From M0108 sp937862735 (GTDB lineage Bacteria; Pseudomonadota; Gammaproteobacteria; Chromatiales; Chromatiaceae), in contig CALMDH010000045.1 in NCBI GenBank assembly GCA_937862735.1, positions 28,462-92,461 on the forward strand: a DNA stretch of 64,000 bases, written 5' to 3'. Position numbers and translations under genes: made by a program. Shown here one piece after another: positions 8,850 through 18,235 of this stretch. The notes beneath the pieces are model-generated. The model saw only the letters and a program-made list of their open reading frames with translations. It did not search any database and was not told where the DNA came from. Every line of letters begins with the position of its first letter. Within the stretch, counting starts at the first letter, position 1.

Positions 8850-10265
8850 TCAGGTTGCCGCCCCCTGCTGGCGGATGTAGGCCAGGGCCCGGTCGAGGCG
8901 GCGCAGGGTCGCCTCCTTGCCGACCAGGGTCAGGGTGATGTCGATCCCCGGCGAGGCGGCGCGGCCGACCACGGCGACGCGCAAGGGCTGGGCGACCTTG
9001 CCCAGGTTCAGGTCCAGTTCCACCGCCACCCGGTGGACCACATGCTCCAGGGTGCCCGGGTCCCAGTCCTCCAGGGCCAGCATGTCCAGTTCCGCCCGCA
9101 GGCTGGCCAGGGGTTCCTCCGCCGCCGGGCGCAGGTGCTTCTTGGCCGCGGCCTCGTCGTAGTCGTCGAAGTCGCGATAGACAAAGGCGCTGATGCGCGC
9201 CAGTTCCACCAGGGTCTTGGCCCGGGCGGCCTGGGCCTTGACCACCGCCACCAGGTCAGCACCCGCGGCGGGATCGATCCCCAGGTCGCCGAGGTGGGGG
9301 CGCAGCAGGTGGGCGATGCGTTTGGGGTCGGCGTGCTGGATGTAGTGCTGATTGAGCCAGTCGAGCTTGTCGGTGTCGAAGGCCGCCGCCGCCTTGTTGA
9401 CCTGGCCGATGTCGAACAGGGCGACCATCTCGTCGAGGGAGAAGATCTCCTGGTCGCCGTGGGACCAGCCCAGGCGCACCAGGTAATTGAGCAGGGCCTC
9501 GGGCAGGTAGCCCTGATCGCGATAGGCCACCACGCTGACCGCCCCGTGGCGCTTAGACAGGCGCGCCCCGTCCTCCCCCAGGATCATGGGCACATGGGCG
9601 TAGCGCGGCACCTCCCGGCCCAGGGCGCGCAGGATGTTGATCTGGCGCGGGGTGTTGTTGATGTGGTCGTCGCCGCGGATGACGTGGGTGATGCCCATGT
9701 CGGCGTCGTCCACCACCACCGATAGGTTGTAGGTCGGTGCGCCGTCGGTGCGGCGGATGATGAGGTCATCCAGTTCCGCGTTGTCGAAGGTCATGCGCCC
9801 GCGGATCAGGTCATCGACCACCACCAGGCCGGCGTCCGGGTTGCGAAAGCGGATGACGTGGGGCTGGGTGGGATCGACCTCGCGGCTGCGGCAGCGGCCG
9901 TCGTAGCGCGGCTTGAGCTTGGCCGCCATCTGCTCCTCGCGCAGGGCATCCAGGCGCTCCTTGGGGCAATCGCAGCGATAGGCCAGGCCCTTGGCGAGCA
10001 GTTCGTCGATGACCGCGTTGTACCGGTCGAAGCGCTGGGTCTGATAGAAGGGCCCCTCGTCATAGTCCAGCCCCAGCCAGGCCATGCCCTCCAGGATGGC
10101 GTTGACCGACTCCGCCGTCGACCGCTCCAGGTCCGTGTCCTCGATGCGCAACACGAAGCGCCCCCCGTGGCGGCGGGCGAAGAGGTAGGAGAAGAGGGCG
10201 GTACGGGCGCCACCGACGTGTAGATAACCAGTGGGGGACGGAGCGAAACGGGTACGGACGGTCAT
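8850..10265 (-). CDS. gltX: Glutamyl-tRNA synthetase
   Basis: Charges tRNA-Glu with glutamate, 471 residues. The start at 10265 gives MTVRTRFAPSPTGYLHVGG, the canonical N-terminus, and is preferred over an in-frame start 42 bp upstream. The class I signatures are present: the HIGH-type motif PSPTGYLHVG (residues 9-18) and the KMSKS-type motif ARLSKRHG (about residue 240). Conserved GluRS segments FVLRIEDTDLERS and VIRGDDHINNTPRQI are also present. The C-terminal anticodon-binding domain follows. Standalone gene convergent with trkH; nothing unusual. Confidence 0.97.
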   Translation of the reverse strand: MTVRTRFAPSPTGYLHVGGARTALFSYLFARRHGGRFVLRIEDTDLERSTAESVNAILEGMAWLGLDYDEGPFYQTQRFDRYNAVIDELLAKGLAYRCDCPKERLDALREEQMAAKLKPRYDGRCRSREVDPTQPHVIRFRNPDAGLVVVDDLIRGRMTFDNAELDDLIIRRTDGAPTYNLSVVVDDADMGITHVIRGDDHINNTPRQINILRALGREVPRYAHVPMILGEDGARLSKRHGAVSVVAYRDQGYLPEALLNYLVRLGWSHGDQEIFSLDEMVALFDIGQVNKAAAAFDTDKLDWLNQHYIQHADPKRIAHLLRPHLGDLGIDPAAGADLVAVVKAQAARAKTLVELARISAFVYRDFDDYDEAAAKKHLRPAAEEPLASLRAELDMLALEDWDPGTLEHVVHRVAVELDLNLGKVAQPLRVAVVGRAASPGIDITLTLVGKEATLRRLDRALAYIRQQGAAT

Positions 10266-10687
10266 GGCAATCCACGGATAGGGCGGGAAAGGCTGGCATT
10301 CTAGCAAAAGCCCGGGCGCCGGCCGCCAATCGAAAGCAGGCGGCGCGGGGGTAGCGACCCAAGGCCTGCACCAGCAAGCGCGGGCGCGCGACGGGGGGCG
10401 TGACGGAAAGGGAGGTTGGGCATGTTCGCCGGTCAGGGCCTAGCTGAGGGGCCCTCCCGGCCAAGGGTGGCGCGCCCCCGCGAATGACAAAGGGACAGGG
10501 GCAGATACGCTCCATGGCGTATGGTCTTTGGTGCGGGTTAAGGATTACACTTCCTTAGCCCGGCCCCATAAGGCGGGCGGACACCCCAGGGACGAGCTTA
10601 ACGATTCGAAACAAAAACAATAGACATAGCCATGCACATGCCCATGCCCATGCCTGCGCTCCAGAGGCCCCGCGGCGAGGTCGGGAG
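10266..10687. other. Intergenic region between divergent gltX and a histidine kinase gene
   Basis: About 420 bp with no gene seen. It holds a simple repeat of catgcc/catgca units at 10631-10654 and a small AT-richer patch (about 10606-10630) that could host the promoter of the kinase gene. No confident -10/-35 pair or RNA gene was recognised. Confidence 0.5.
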
Positions 10688-12139
10688 ATGACCAAGACCA
10701 CGCCCGGCGCCGCCAGGCCCAAGGCACCGCCCACTGGCGCCAGCCTTTCCCCCGCCACTGCCAGCCTACCCACCGCGCCGGACTATCACTGGCTGAGCGG
10801 GAGTTTTCGCGACCCTGCCCTGGAGCGGCGCTTCCTGGATGCCTGCGAGGGCCACTTCGTCCGCCGCGACCGCTACGTGGCGGCCATCATCTGCGGCCTG
10901 GAATGTCTGCTCATCGGCCTGGATATCCACCTGCTGGCCGACTACCCCGAGGTCCTCTTCTGGCGCCTGGCCAGCCGCGGCACCTTCATCCTCTCCCTCC
11001 TCATCATCATTACCTTCATCTTCAATCACCTGCCCATCAGCCGGACTTCCCAGTACTTTTTTCTGTTCTGCATGCTGTCCAGCAACAGCGTCATGGCCAG
11101 CTACCACCATCCCGCGCTGCATGGGATGGCGACCCCCGGTTTCCTGCTGGCGATCTACATCTTCACCATCACCGCCTACTACACCTTCCTCTCCCCCTGG
11201 CGCCTCACCCTGCTGGTGAACGCCCTGCTGTTCGGTCTGCAATTCATCCTCTTGCAACTCTGGTTCGACACCAGCGACACCCTGTTCCTCTACACGCCCT
11301 TTCTGATCTTCGGGCTGATCAGCTTCTCCCACTACACCGCCGTCAGCCAGGCCCGGCAGTATCGTCAGGTCTGGCTGGCCGCCGAGGAGGCCCGGCTGCG
11401 CCAGCACCGGGCGGAGGAGGCCCAGGGCTTTCGCGCCCGCCTGCTGGAACTGATCGGCCACGACCTGCGTCAGCCCCTGAGCGCCCTGGGCTATTACCAG
11501 ACCGCCCTGCGCTACCAGGCCGAGGCCCTGGAGCCGCGCATCGCCAGCCAACTGGTCCACCTCAGCGGCCAGATCGACCAGATCAATCTACAACTCAGCG
11601 AGATGCTGACCAAGGCCCTGGAACTGGCCCAACTGGATTACGACGCCATGCTGGCGCGTTGCCTGCCCCAAAGCGTCGCCCCCCTGGCCAAGGACCTACG
11701 AAATCAATTCGTCCCCCTGGCGACGCGGGAAGGCATCCGGCTGCGGCTCTACGGCGAGGACCAGCACCTGATGCACGACCGGGCCCTGATGGCGGTGGTG
11801 CTGCGCAATCTGCTGAGCAACGCCCTGCGCTATCACGCCCGGGCGGGCCCGCGGCCCCGCATCATCCTCGCCTTCCGCCGCGACGGCCAGCGCATCGAGG
11901 TCATCGACAATGGCGGCGGCATGCCCACCCACTTTGCCGCCGCGTTGGACGCCACCCAGATGCGTCGCCAGACGGACCCCGGCAGCCGGCGCGGCCTTGG
12001 CCTGAGCATCGCCCGCCAGTTCGCCGCGCGCCAGGGCTGGCAACTGGAACTGCAAAATTGTCCGCCCTCCGGGGTCCGGGCCCTGCTGCGCTACAGCCAG
12101 GCGCTGCCACCCCCCCCTATCCCCAAAGCATCTCACTGA
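10688..12139 (+). CDS. Membrane-bound sensor histidine kinase, unknown signal
   Basis: Protein of 483 residues. An N-terminal cytoplasmic Pro/Ala-rich stretch is followed by about six hydrophobic segments (residues about 60-225). A charged linker (AAEEARLRQHRAEEAQ) leads to a HisKA-type domain with GHDLRQPLSALGY (His258) and an ATPase domain (LRNLLSNALRYH, VIDNGGGM, RRGLGLSIARQFA). The HDLRQPL box is typical of hybrid-type kinases that pair with short regulators. Here the pair is the LuxR-type regulator 45 bp downstream. The start ATG has a GGGAG ribosome site. The membrane domain resembles no sensor family I can name, so the stimulus is unknown. Confidence 0.85.
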   Translation: MTKTTPGAARPKAPPTGASLSPATASLPTAPDYHWLSGSFRDPALERRFLDACEGHFVRRDRYVAAIICGLECLLIGLDIHLLADYPEVLFWRLASRGTFILSLLIIITFIFNHLPISRTSQYFFLFCMLSSNSVMASYHHPALHGMATPGFLLAIYIFTITAYYTFLSPWRLTLLVNALLFGLQFILLQLWFDTSDTLFLYTPFLIFGLISFSHYTAVSQARQYRQVWLAAEEARLRQHRAEEAQGFRARLLELIGHDLRQPLSALGYYQTALRYQAEALEPRIASQLVHLSGQIDQINLQLSEMLTKALELAQLDYDAMLARCLPQSVAPLAKDLRNQFVPLATREGIRLRLYGEDQHLMHDRALMAVVLRNLLSNALRYHARAGPRPRIILAFRRDGQRIEVIDNGGGMPTHFAAALDATQMRRQTDPGSRRGLGLSIARQFAARQGWQLELQNCPPSGVRALLRYSQALPPPPIPKASH

Positions 12140-12184
12140 CTTCACGCCGCCCATCAGCGACCATCCGGAGCGAGGTAAGCCCCC

Positions 12185-12835
12185 ATGCCCAGCACCGCCG
12201 CCGCGCCCGTTCAGTCCCTCACCCTGCTCCTGGCGGACGATCATCCCCTGGTCCTGGACAGCCTGCGCAGCCTGTTCGAGTACGTGCCCTGGATCGGCGC
12301 CATCAAGCTGGCCCGGGATGGCCTGGAACTGTGCGAACTGGCGCAGGCATGCGCCCCCGATGCCACCATTGTCGACCTCTCCATGCCGCGCCTGGATGGC
12401 CTGAGCAGCATCCGCCGCCTGCGTCATCGCTATCCGCACCTGGCCATCGTCGCCATCACCGGCGCCACCCACTGGTTTCCCGCCGCGGAGGTGCTCGCGG
12501 CCGGGGCCGACGAGTACCTCGATAAGAACCAACCCGGGGAGGCGGTGGTGGCCGCCCTGCGGCGGGCCCTGGCCCACCACGGTCACCGGATCGGGGCCCT
12601 GCCGGTCATACCAGCCCCGCCCCCGGCCCAGACGGAGGTGGCCCTGACCGAGCGCGAACGGGAAGTGCTCAAACTGCTGGCGGAAGGCTATGACGTGGAG
12701 GCCTCCGCCAACCTGCTCGCCATCAGCCCGGCGACGGTGCGCAAGCACCGCGAACACCTGCACGCCAAGCTGAAAACCAGCAATACCGCCCACCTGACCC
12801 TGATCGCAGTGCGCCGGGGGATCGTGGTGGGGTGA
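12185..12835 (+). CDS. NarL/LuxR-family response regulator
   Basis: Protein of 216 residues: receiver domain (DDHPLV acidic pocket, phospho-acceptor Asp64 in IVDLSMPRLDG, conserved Lys in YLDKNQPG) followed by a LuxR/GerE helix-turn-helix (LTEREREVLKLLAEG to TVRKHREHLHAKL, about residues 148-205). It is expected to bind DNA when phosphorylated by the kinase encoded just upstream; the targets are unknown. Same strand as the kinase with a 45-bp gap and a GGAGCGAGG-like ribosome site. Confidence 0.9.
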   Translation: MPSTAAAPVQSLTLLLADDHPLVLDSLRSLFEYVPWIGAIKLARDGLELCELAQACAPDATIVDLSMPRLDGLSSIRRLRHRYPHLAIVAITGATHWFPAAEVLAAGADEYLDKNQPGEAVVAALRRALAHHGHRIGALPVIPAPPPAQTEVALTEREREVLKLLAEGYDVEASANLLAISPATVRKHREHLHAKLKTSNTAHLTLIAVRRGIVVG

Positions 12836-13142
12836 GGCCAAACGACCCTAGCCAGGCTTCCCGTCTCGGTATCCCCACGCTGACCTGCCGATGCACTTCG
12901 TGCGATGGTTCTTCTGATCTTCCTGTCATCTCAATCTGTCCAAACCAAAAAATACGCGCCTGAGCTAATGGACATGGACTGGGTGGCATTCATACTCGCA
13001 TACAAGATCTGACGCGATGCGAAGAAGGCATCTCCAAAGCATCCTACCGCCCCAGGCACCATAACTTGGTCCCATCTTCCGCCAGTGCCATGGCGGAAAC
13101 TTTGACGGCCTCATGACCTGAGCACTTGGATATCGATTGGCA
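12836..13142. other. Intergenic region upstream of the diguanylate cyclase gene
   Basis: About 300 bp, visibly less GC-rich than the flanking genes. It presumably contains the end of the two-component operon and the promoter of the GGDEF gene. No hairpin, RNA gene or short ORF that I could support. Confidence 0.45.
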
Positions 13143-14792
13143 ATGGGTTTGGATCTCATGTGGATCATTTGGCAGCGGGTGTTCGCCGATAGGGGCAATC
13201 TGATCAGCCTGGCCTTGGTGGCATTGCTATCTGCCGTCTCTCTGGGTCTGGCCTATCAGGCACTAAGGGACTACCACGCCAGTAATCAGATCATCAGCGA
13301 TCTGCTGGCCCGCGCGGCCGAAATCCGCTATTACGACGATGTCTTGACCACGTCCGTCCGCCTGGGGGCGCTAACGGGCGATGCGACTTGGGAAAGGCGC
13401 TATGAATCAGCGATTCCCCGGCTCGACCAAGCCCTGCAACAGGCCATTGAGTTGCATCCCCCTGGCCAGGTCTATCTTGATGAGATCAATACCGCCAACC
13501 AGCGTCTGAACCACTTCGAACGCCAGGCCTTTGTCCTGGCATCCTCAGGTCGGCTGGAGGAGGCGGCAGACTTGCTGTTCGGAGAGGTGTATGAGCAAGA
13601 GAAAGCCAATTATGCGGACGGCTTGGGGCGTTTCACCAATGCCCTGGAGAACAGCCAGCAATCTCTGGAACGGCGCTTACAGGGGGTATTCGCCTTGACC
13701 CTTACACTCAAGGTTCTGCTGGTGCTGGTCATTCTGTCAATCCTCCTGCACCGGTTCTATCGCTGGGAAGGGAGGTTACAACTTGAGCACACCCTCGGTG
13801 AGATCGCCCGGCGCCTGGTGGCCACCGACAGCAAGCGCACCGATGAGGACATTCGTTGGGTTCTGGGCCAGGTAGCCGCCCTGGGGGAAGCGGATCACGC
13901 CGCCTTGATCCTCTACAAAACCGGCGAGTCAGTGGGCATCGGCCGCATCTGGTCCCCCTCGCCACATACCGGCGCATGGCCCTGGGTCTCGGCGCATTGG
14001 CTGGGGGAGGAACGGCCGGACGACATTCTGGATTTACCGGTCATCCATCATCACCCGGGGGTGGAAGCCCGTGTCAAAGACGCGCTCCAGGGCGCTGGGA
14101 TCGGTGCTCTGCTTGCCGTCAGTCTGCTCATCGCCGGCGGAGCCCGTCTCCAGTTGGTCCTGGGCTCCCGATCGAGGCTGGCCTGGCGACGGGCGGAAGC
14201 GCCACTGCTTCTATCCCTGTTGGAGATCCTCAGTCGTGCCATCGCCAGCCAGGCCAACGAAGAACAGTTGTTCAGGCAGGCCATGACCGATCCCCTCACC
14301 GGTCTGTTCAACCGGCGCTATTTCATGGAAACACTTGAACAGGAATTAAAGCACGTGCGACGGTTCAATAAACACACCGCACTCCTGGTCGTGGACATCG
14401 ACCACTTCAAGGCCGTCAATGACACCTATGGGCATGACGCCGGAGATGCCGTCCTGCAACACTTTGCCCGCCTGGCAAAAACATCACTTCGAGAGATCGA
14501 CCTTATCGGCCATCTGGGTGGCGAGGAATTCGGGATCATCCTGCCGGCCACCGACCAGGTCATGGCCATGGGCGCTGCCGAGAGACTACGTCGGACCATC
14601 GCCGAAAGCGAAACCCTTAACCGACAGGCACGGATCAATGTCACGATCAGTACTGGTCTGACCATGCTTTTTGCCGCTGACCACTCCATCGATGAACCCA
14701 TGCACCGCGCGGACATGGCCTTGTATGCCGCCAAAAGCCAAGGCCGTAACCTCACCAGGCAACTATTGCCCTTACCGATCACGTCCGGTTGA
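13143..14792 (+). CDS. Membrane-anchored diguanylate cyclase (GGDEF) with GAF-like domain
   Basis: Synthesises c-di-GMP from two GTP. About 550 residues. A membrane segment (about 18-36), an extracytoplasmic helical region (about 40-180), a second membrane segment (about 183-203), a GAF-like region (about 225-375) and a C-terminal GGDEF domain. The active site is GGEEF (about 459-463). A product-inhibition I-site RxxD (REID) lies exactly five residues before it, so the enzyme should be active and feedback-inhibited. MTDPLTGLFNRRYF marks the domain start. The start is uncertain: ATG at 13143 is used, with TTG 13137 and ATG 13158 as alternatives, and no good ribosome site is seen. Monocistronic. 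Confidence 0.9.
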   Translation: MGLDLMWIIWQRVFADRGNLISLALVALLSAVSLGLAYQALRDYHASNQIISDLLARAAEIRYYDDVLTTSVRLGALTGDATWERRYESAIPRLDQALQQAIELHPPGQVYLDEINTANQRLNHFERQAFVLASSGRLEEAADLLFGEVYEQEKANYADGLGRFTNALENSQQSLERRLQGVFALTLTLKVLLVLVILSILLHRFYRWEGRLQLEHTLGEIARRLVATDSKRTDEDIRWVLGQVAALGEADHAALILYKTGESVGIGRIWSPSPHTGAWPWVSAHWLGEERPDDILDLPVIHHHPGVEARVKDALQGAGIGALLAVSLLIAGGARLQLVLGSRSRLAWRRAEAPLLLSLLEILSRAIASQANEEQLFRQAMTDPLTGLFNRRYFMETLEQELKHVRRFNKHTALLVVDIDHFKAVNDTYGHDAGDAVLQHFARLAKTSLREIDLIGHLGGEEFGIILPATDQVMAMGAAERLRRTIAESETLNRQARINVTISTGLTMLFAADHSIDEPMHRADMALYAAKSQGRNLTRQLLPLPITSG

Positions 14793-14944
14793 TCGTTCAT
14801 TGGTAAGGCCTGCCCTCTGGAATTGCCAGGAACACCGCTCACCTGATCCTGGTGGTGGGTTCTTGGATAAGGCGTTACCAATCCTTCGACTGGAAAGGCG
14901 GGCCTTTAAGCATGACCCTTTGCCCCCCGCCCTGGCCAATGATG

Positions 14945-14987
14945 AAAAACCCCTGACGCCTGGCCTGGGTCGCCAGCGCGTCAGGGG
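14945..14987 (-). terminator. Rho-independent terminator of the fadL-type gene
   Basis: Perfect inverted repeat cccctgacgc/gcgtcagggg (14950-14959 and 14978-14987) with an inner ctggc/gccag stem. Read on the minus strand it is followed by a T-run (ggggtttttc). It lies 41 bp beyond the stop of the minus-strand outer-membrane gene. Confidence 0.85.
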
Positions 14988-15027
14988 TCACCATCACCGC
15001 CACCCATGCTGACTTCAGGGGGGAGAT

Positions 15028-16326
15028 TCAGAAGGTCTTGGAAACCTCAATCCCGATCAGGTGCGCGGACATCTCGTAATCGCCATTGAGCGCCGCGGTG
15101 CCGTTGACGCCGCTGGTCTTGGTGTAGGGTACCGTGCTGGCATAATCGCGATCGACGCCCATGACATAGAGGTAGGAGGCCTCCACCGCGAAGCCGTCAC
15201 CCAGGTCCTGGGCCACGCCAATGCCAAAGAGGTGACGATCGGTATCGGGCACCCGGGCGCTGAAATAGTCATCGTCCTGCGCCGATTGGTCATAGGAGTA
15301 ACCAAAACGCAATTGGGTCGCGGGCTGGACCTGCCAGGTGAGACCAAGCCGGTAGGCACTGGCGTTGTGCCAGTCATTGGTATCGGCGAAGATCAGGGCG
15401 CCGTCCTGCTTGCCGTAGATCTCCAGTTGCTGGAAACGACTCCAGCCCGTGTAGCTCCAGTCAAATTCGGCCGCCAGGCTGGGGGAGATTTCATAGCGCA
15501 GGCCCAGTTGCAGTCGCCAGGGCAGGTCCAGATCGAGCGAGGCGGCCTGGCTGGGTTGTAGGAGCTTTAACGCGACCATGGTGGGATTGAGGGCAGTGTA
15601 ATCCCCTTCGAGGTCGATGGTCGCGGCGGAGTGAAAGCTGGCCCCCAGGGTCCAGGCGTTGCGGCGATACATGGCGCTCAGGTTGAAGCCAAAGCCGGTG
15701 CCATCGCCGCTCAACTCCGCCAGATTGGAGTCCAGTTGGGCGGTCTTGGCCCAGTAGATATCCATCCCCGCGGACAGGCTCAGGTCAGGGGTGACGCGGT
15801 AGGCCAGGGTGGGCACGAAATTGAGAATTTCGAGTTTACTGGCCGTCGGATGACTGGCCGTCGGCAGGGTGACGGGGCCAAGATTTATCTGTTGGCTCAA
15901 CAGGGGGAAGGTGCCATAAGTCCAGCGGGTCTCCAGGCCGTAGGGGACATGGAGCCCCAGACCCAGGCGCCATTGGTCGGCGAGCTTGATCGCCGCCTGG
16001 AAGGACGGGAGGAAGGTCCAGTCCGCGCCCTGACTGTCGTGTTTGCCGCTGGCGGTGGTGACCGAGAAACTGGGCCCGATCAGGAAGCCGCCCAGGGCGA
16101 CGCTGGAAGTGTCATGGAAGCCCATCGCGGCCGGATTGTAGGGGATGGCGCCCAGTTCCTCCGGGTTGGCTACCAGGGCGTTGGTGGTCGCGATGCCGGC
16201 GGCGGAGGCATCGGGGAGGGCAAAACCGGAGGCGTGGGCGCCGCTGGTGGTTGCCAGAGTGCCCAGGCCCAGGGCGCCAAGGGTTAGCGTGAAAGTCACG
16301 GCAACGTTTTTCATTGTCGGAGTCAT
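15028..16326 (-). CDS. FadL/OmpP1/TodX-family outer membrane transport protein
   Basis: Outer-membrane beta-barrel for uptake of long-chain fatty acids or other hydrophobic compounds, 432 residues. The start at 16326 (MTPTMKNVAVTF) is chosen because an AGGAGG sits nine bases upstream. A signal peptide follows, cut after THASG-like ATTSGAHA. The mature N-terminus SGFALPDASAAGIATTNA and the YNPAAMG (NPA) motif are hallmarks of the family. The protein ends in a beta-strand with terminal Phe (VSKTF), typical of BAM substrates. The substrate cannot be told from the sequence. Single gene with its own terminator. Confidence 0.92.
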   Translation of the reverse strand: MTPTMKNVAVTFTLTLGALGLGTLATTSGAHASGFALPDASAAGIATTNALVANPEELGAIPYNPAAMGFHDTSSVALGGFLIGPSFSVTTASGKHDSQGADWTFLPSFQAAIKLADQWRLGLGLHVPYGLETRWTYGTFPLLSQQINLGPVTLPTASHPTASKLEILNFVPTLAYRVTPDLSLSAGMDIYWAKTAQLDSNLAELSGDGTGFGFNLSAMYRRNAWTLGASFHSAATIDLEGDYTALNPTMVALKLLQPSQAASLDLDLPWRLQLGLRYEISPSLAAEFDWSYTGWSRFQQLEIYGKQDGALIFADTNDWHNASAYRLGLTWQVQPATQLRFGYSYDQSAQDDDYFSARVPDTDRHLFGIGVAQDLGDGFAVEASYLYVMGVDRDYASTVPYTKTSGVNGTAALNGDYEMSAHLIGIEVSKTF

Positions 16327-16808
16327 GGCGCGCGCCCTCCTGGCAGCTAGCGAGATCGGCACGGCAACTTCTTTGATTTTCAGGGGATTGGCACACTCCC
16401 CCATGGCGGCTAACGCCGCAGCGACCGCGCGCGTGATCTTGTGTGACATGGAGCCCCCCTCATCAGATGTTCATGGAGTAATGATCGACATTCGCCCGGC
16501 CTTTTTTTCCACGGCGAGGCCGTTATTGACGCCCCAGCAAAGCCCAACCCCCCGCGGCCCCCGCGCGCCTCATCGCGCCTTGCAGGGGGCAGGCGGCGCT
16601 GCTCACCACAGCGACCTCGCTCGCCTGGGTGTCACCACTCGCCCAGGCACGGAACGGGCCGCGATTATATTCCCAAGATCGTCAAGGCGATGAGGCAGAG
16701 TAATCCGCACCGGTTCCTCGGCGGATTATTGAGGGCTGGCTTGAACCCGTGGGTTACCAGATGGAGCATGGAGTAGCCCCCGCGGTGAATCCACACCATA
16801 ATCACCGC
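16327..16808. other. Divergent intergenic region between the fadL-type gene and fic
   Basis: About 480 bp holding the promoters of both divergent genes. The frame upstream of fadL is open for about 120 bp (Ala-rich) but has no ribosome site and is not considered coding. No operator or RNA gene identified. Confidence 0.4.
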
Positions 16809-17972
16809 ATGAACAGCGGCGATTGCACCTACCTCTGGCAACGCGCGGACTGGCCGAACTGGCGCTTCGACCTGGTGTCGCTGGCCGATCCCTTGGCGGA
16901 GGTCAGCCGGGCGCTGGGGTTGCTGATGGGCCGGTTGGCCGATGTCGGGATGGTTTGGCGCGATCAGGCCACCCTGGCGGCGCTGACGGATGACGTGGTC
17001 AGGACCAGCGAGATCGAGGGCGAGCATCTCAATGTCGCCTCGGTGCGCTCATCGCTCGCGCGACGTCTGGGCGTGGAGATCGGGGGTCTTGCCCCCCTGG
17101 ACCGCCAGGCCGAGGGCGTGGTGGAGATGGTGCTCGATGCCACCGGCAACTGTCAGGCCCCCCTCACGCGGGAGCGGTTAATGAGTTGGCACGCGGCCCT
17201 CTTTCCGACCGGCTACTCGAGCCTCAGCCGGATCAGGGTCGGAGACTGGCGTGACGATGCCCTAGGTCCGATGCAGGTAGTGTCCGGACCGATCGGCAGG
17301 CGGCGGGTGCATTTCGAAGCACCACCCGCAACTTGCCTGGACGATGAGATGGCGTGTTTTCTGGCCTGGGTGAATGCCCCCGCCCGGGAACCGGCCCTCC
17401 TGCGGGCGGGGCTGGGCCATCTGTGGTTCATCACCCTCCACCCTTTTGACGACGGCAACGGCCGTCTCGCCCGGGCGATCGCTGACCTGCTGCTGGCGCG
17501 CGCCGATGGCAGCCCCCAGCGCTTTTACAGCCTGTCGGCGCAAATTCTGCGGGAGCGCAAGGACTACTATGACCTGCTGGAGCAAACCCAGAAGGGCTCC
17601 CTGGAGGTCACCCCCTGGCTGGCGTGGTTCCTAGGGGCCTTGCGGCGCGCCCTTGACCAGGCGCAGGATCGGGTTGATGCCGTGGTGACCAAGGCACGCT
17701 GCTGGCAACGGTGGGCACCCTTGCCGATGAATGACCGTCAGGTGAAGTTGCTCAATCGCTTGCTCGACGGCTTTGATGGCAAGCTCACCACCGGCCGGTG
17801 GGCCAGGATCGCCAAGTGCTCACCGGATACGGCGCTGCGCGATATCAGCGACCTGGTGTCCCGCGGGGTGCTGCGTAAATCCGAGGCGGGGGGACGCAGT
17901 ACCCGTTATGAACTGGCCGTCACCCCCCTTGCCGGCGAAGAAACGGGCCTGGACCCTTCCAGCGACCCTTGA
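16809..17972 (+). CDS. Fic-domain protein (class II, self-inhibited) with N-terminal DUF4172-like and C-terminal winged-helix region
   Basis: Probable AMP-transferase (Fic) that modifies protein hydroxyl groups, 387 residues from ATG 16809. This start gives the family-typical N-terminus (CTYLWQRADWPNWRFD). The catalytic motif HPFDDGNGRLAR is intact (His211 to Arg219 core). An inhibitory helix motif (S/T)xxxE(G/N) is present in the N-terminal half as TSEIEG (Thr66-Gly71), so this is a self-inhibited class II Fic that needs no separate antitoxin. The C-terminus (about 300-375) looks like a winged helix-turn-helix. Target unknown. Ends 10 bp before a dispersed repeat. Confidence 0.92.
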   Translation: MNSGDCTYLWQRADWPNWRFDLVSLADPLAEVSRALGLLMGRLADVGMVWRDQATLAALTDDVVRTSEIEGEHLNVASVRSSLARRLGVEIGGLAPLDRQAEGVVEMVLDATGNCQAPLTRERLMSWHAALFPTGYSSLSRIRVGDWRDDALGPMQVVSGPIGRRRVHFEAPPATCLDDEMACFLAWVNAPAREPALLRAGLGHLWFITLHPFDDGNGRLARAIADLLLARADGSPQRFYSLSAQILRERKDYYDLLEQTQKGSLEVTPWLAWFLGALRRALDQAQDRVDAVVTKARCWQRWAPLPMNDRQVKLLNRLLDGFDGKLTTGRWARIAKCSPDTALRDISDLVSRGVLRKSEAGGRSTRYELAVTPLAGEETGLDPSSDP

Positions 17973-17982
17973 CTCAACGTAA

Positions 17983-18087
17983 CCGTTCAGCCCCCTCTCC
18001 CCTACCCTCCCCCGCGAGGGGGAAGGAGTAAAAGAACCAGCGGCTTGGGCTACCGAAGCCCTCTTGGGTCGCGAGGGGTCTGAACGA
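17983..18087 (+). repeat. MITE-like dispersed repeat, copy 3 (between fic and sdhB)
   Basis: About 105 bp. Left end ccgttcagccccctctcc, right end gaggggtctgaacga, the two being near-perfect inverted copies. The centre ccctcccccgcgaggggg forms a hairpin. It is located between convergent fic and sdhB. Confidence 0.8.
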
Positions 18088-18235
18088 AGACCCACTAATC
18101 CTTGACTACCCATTCCTGGATCACAACCGAAGGCCATGGCCAAGGCCGTACGGGGTGGGAACCCGAGCGGCCGGCGACCGGCACCCGGGCTCCCGATGGC
18201 CGAAGTCTAACTCAAGGGCTTAGACCGTCAGCGGC

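Noticed and set aside
12836..13142. Possible RNA gene in the AT-richer intergenic region
   Set aside because: No cloverleaf, terminator or conserved RNA motif could be recognised.
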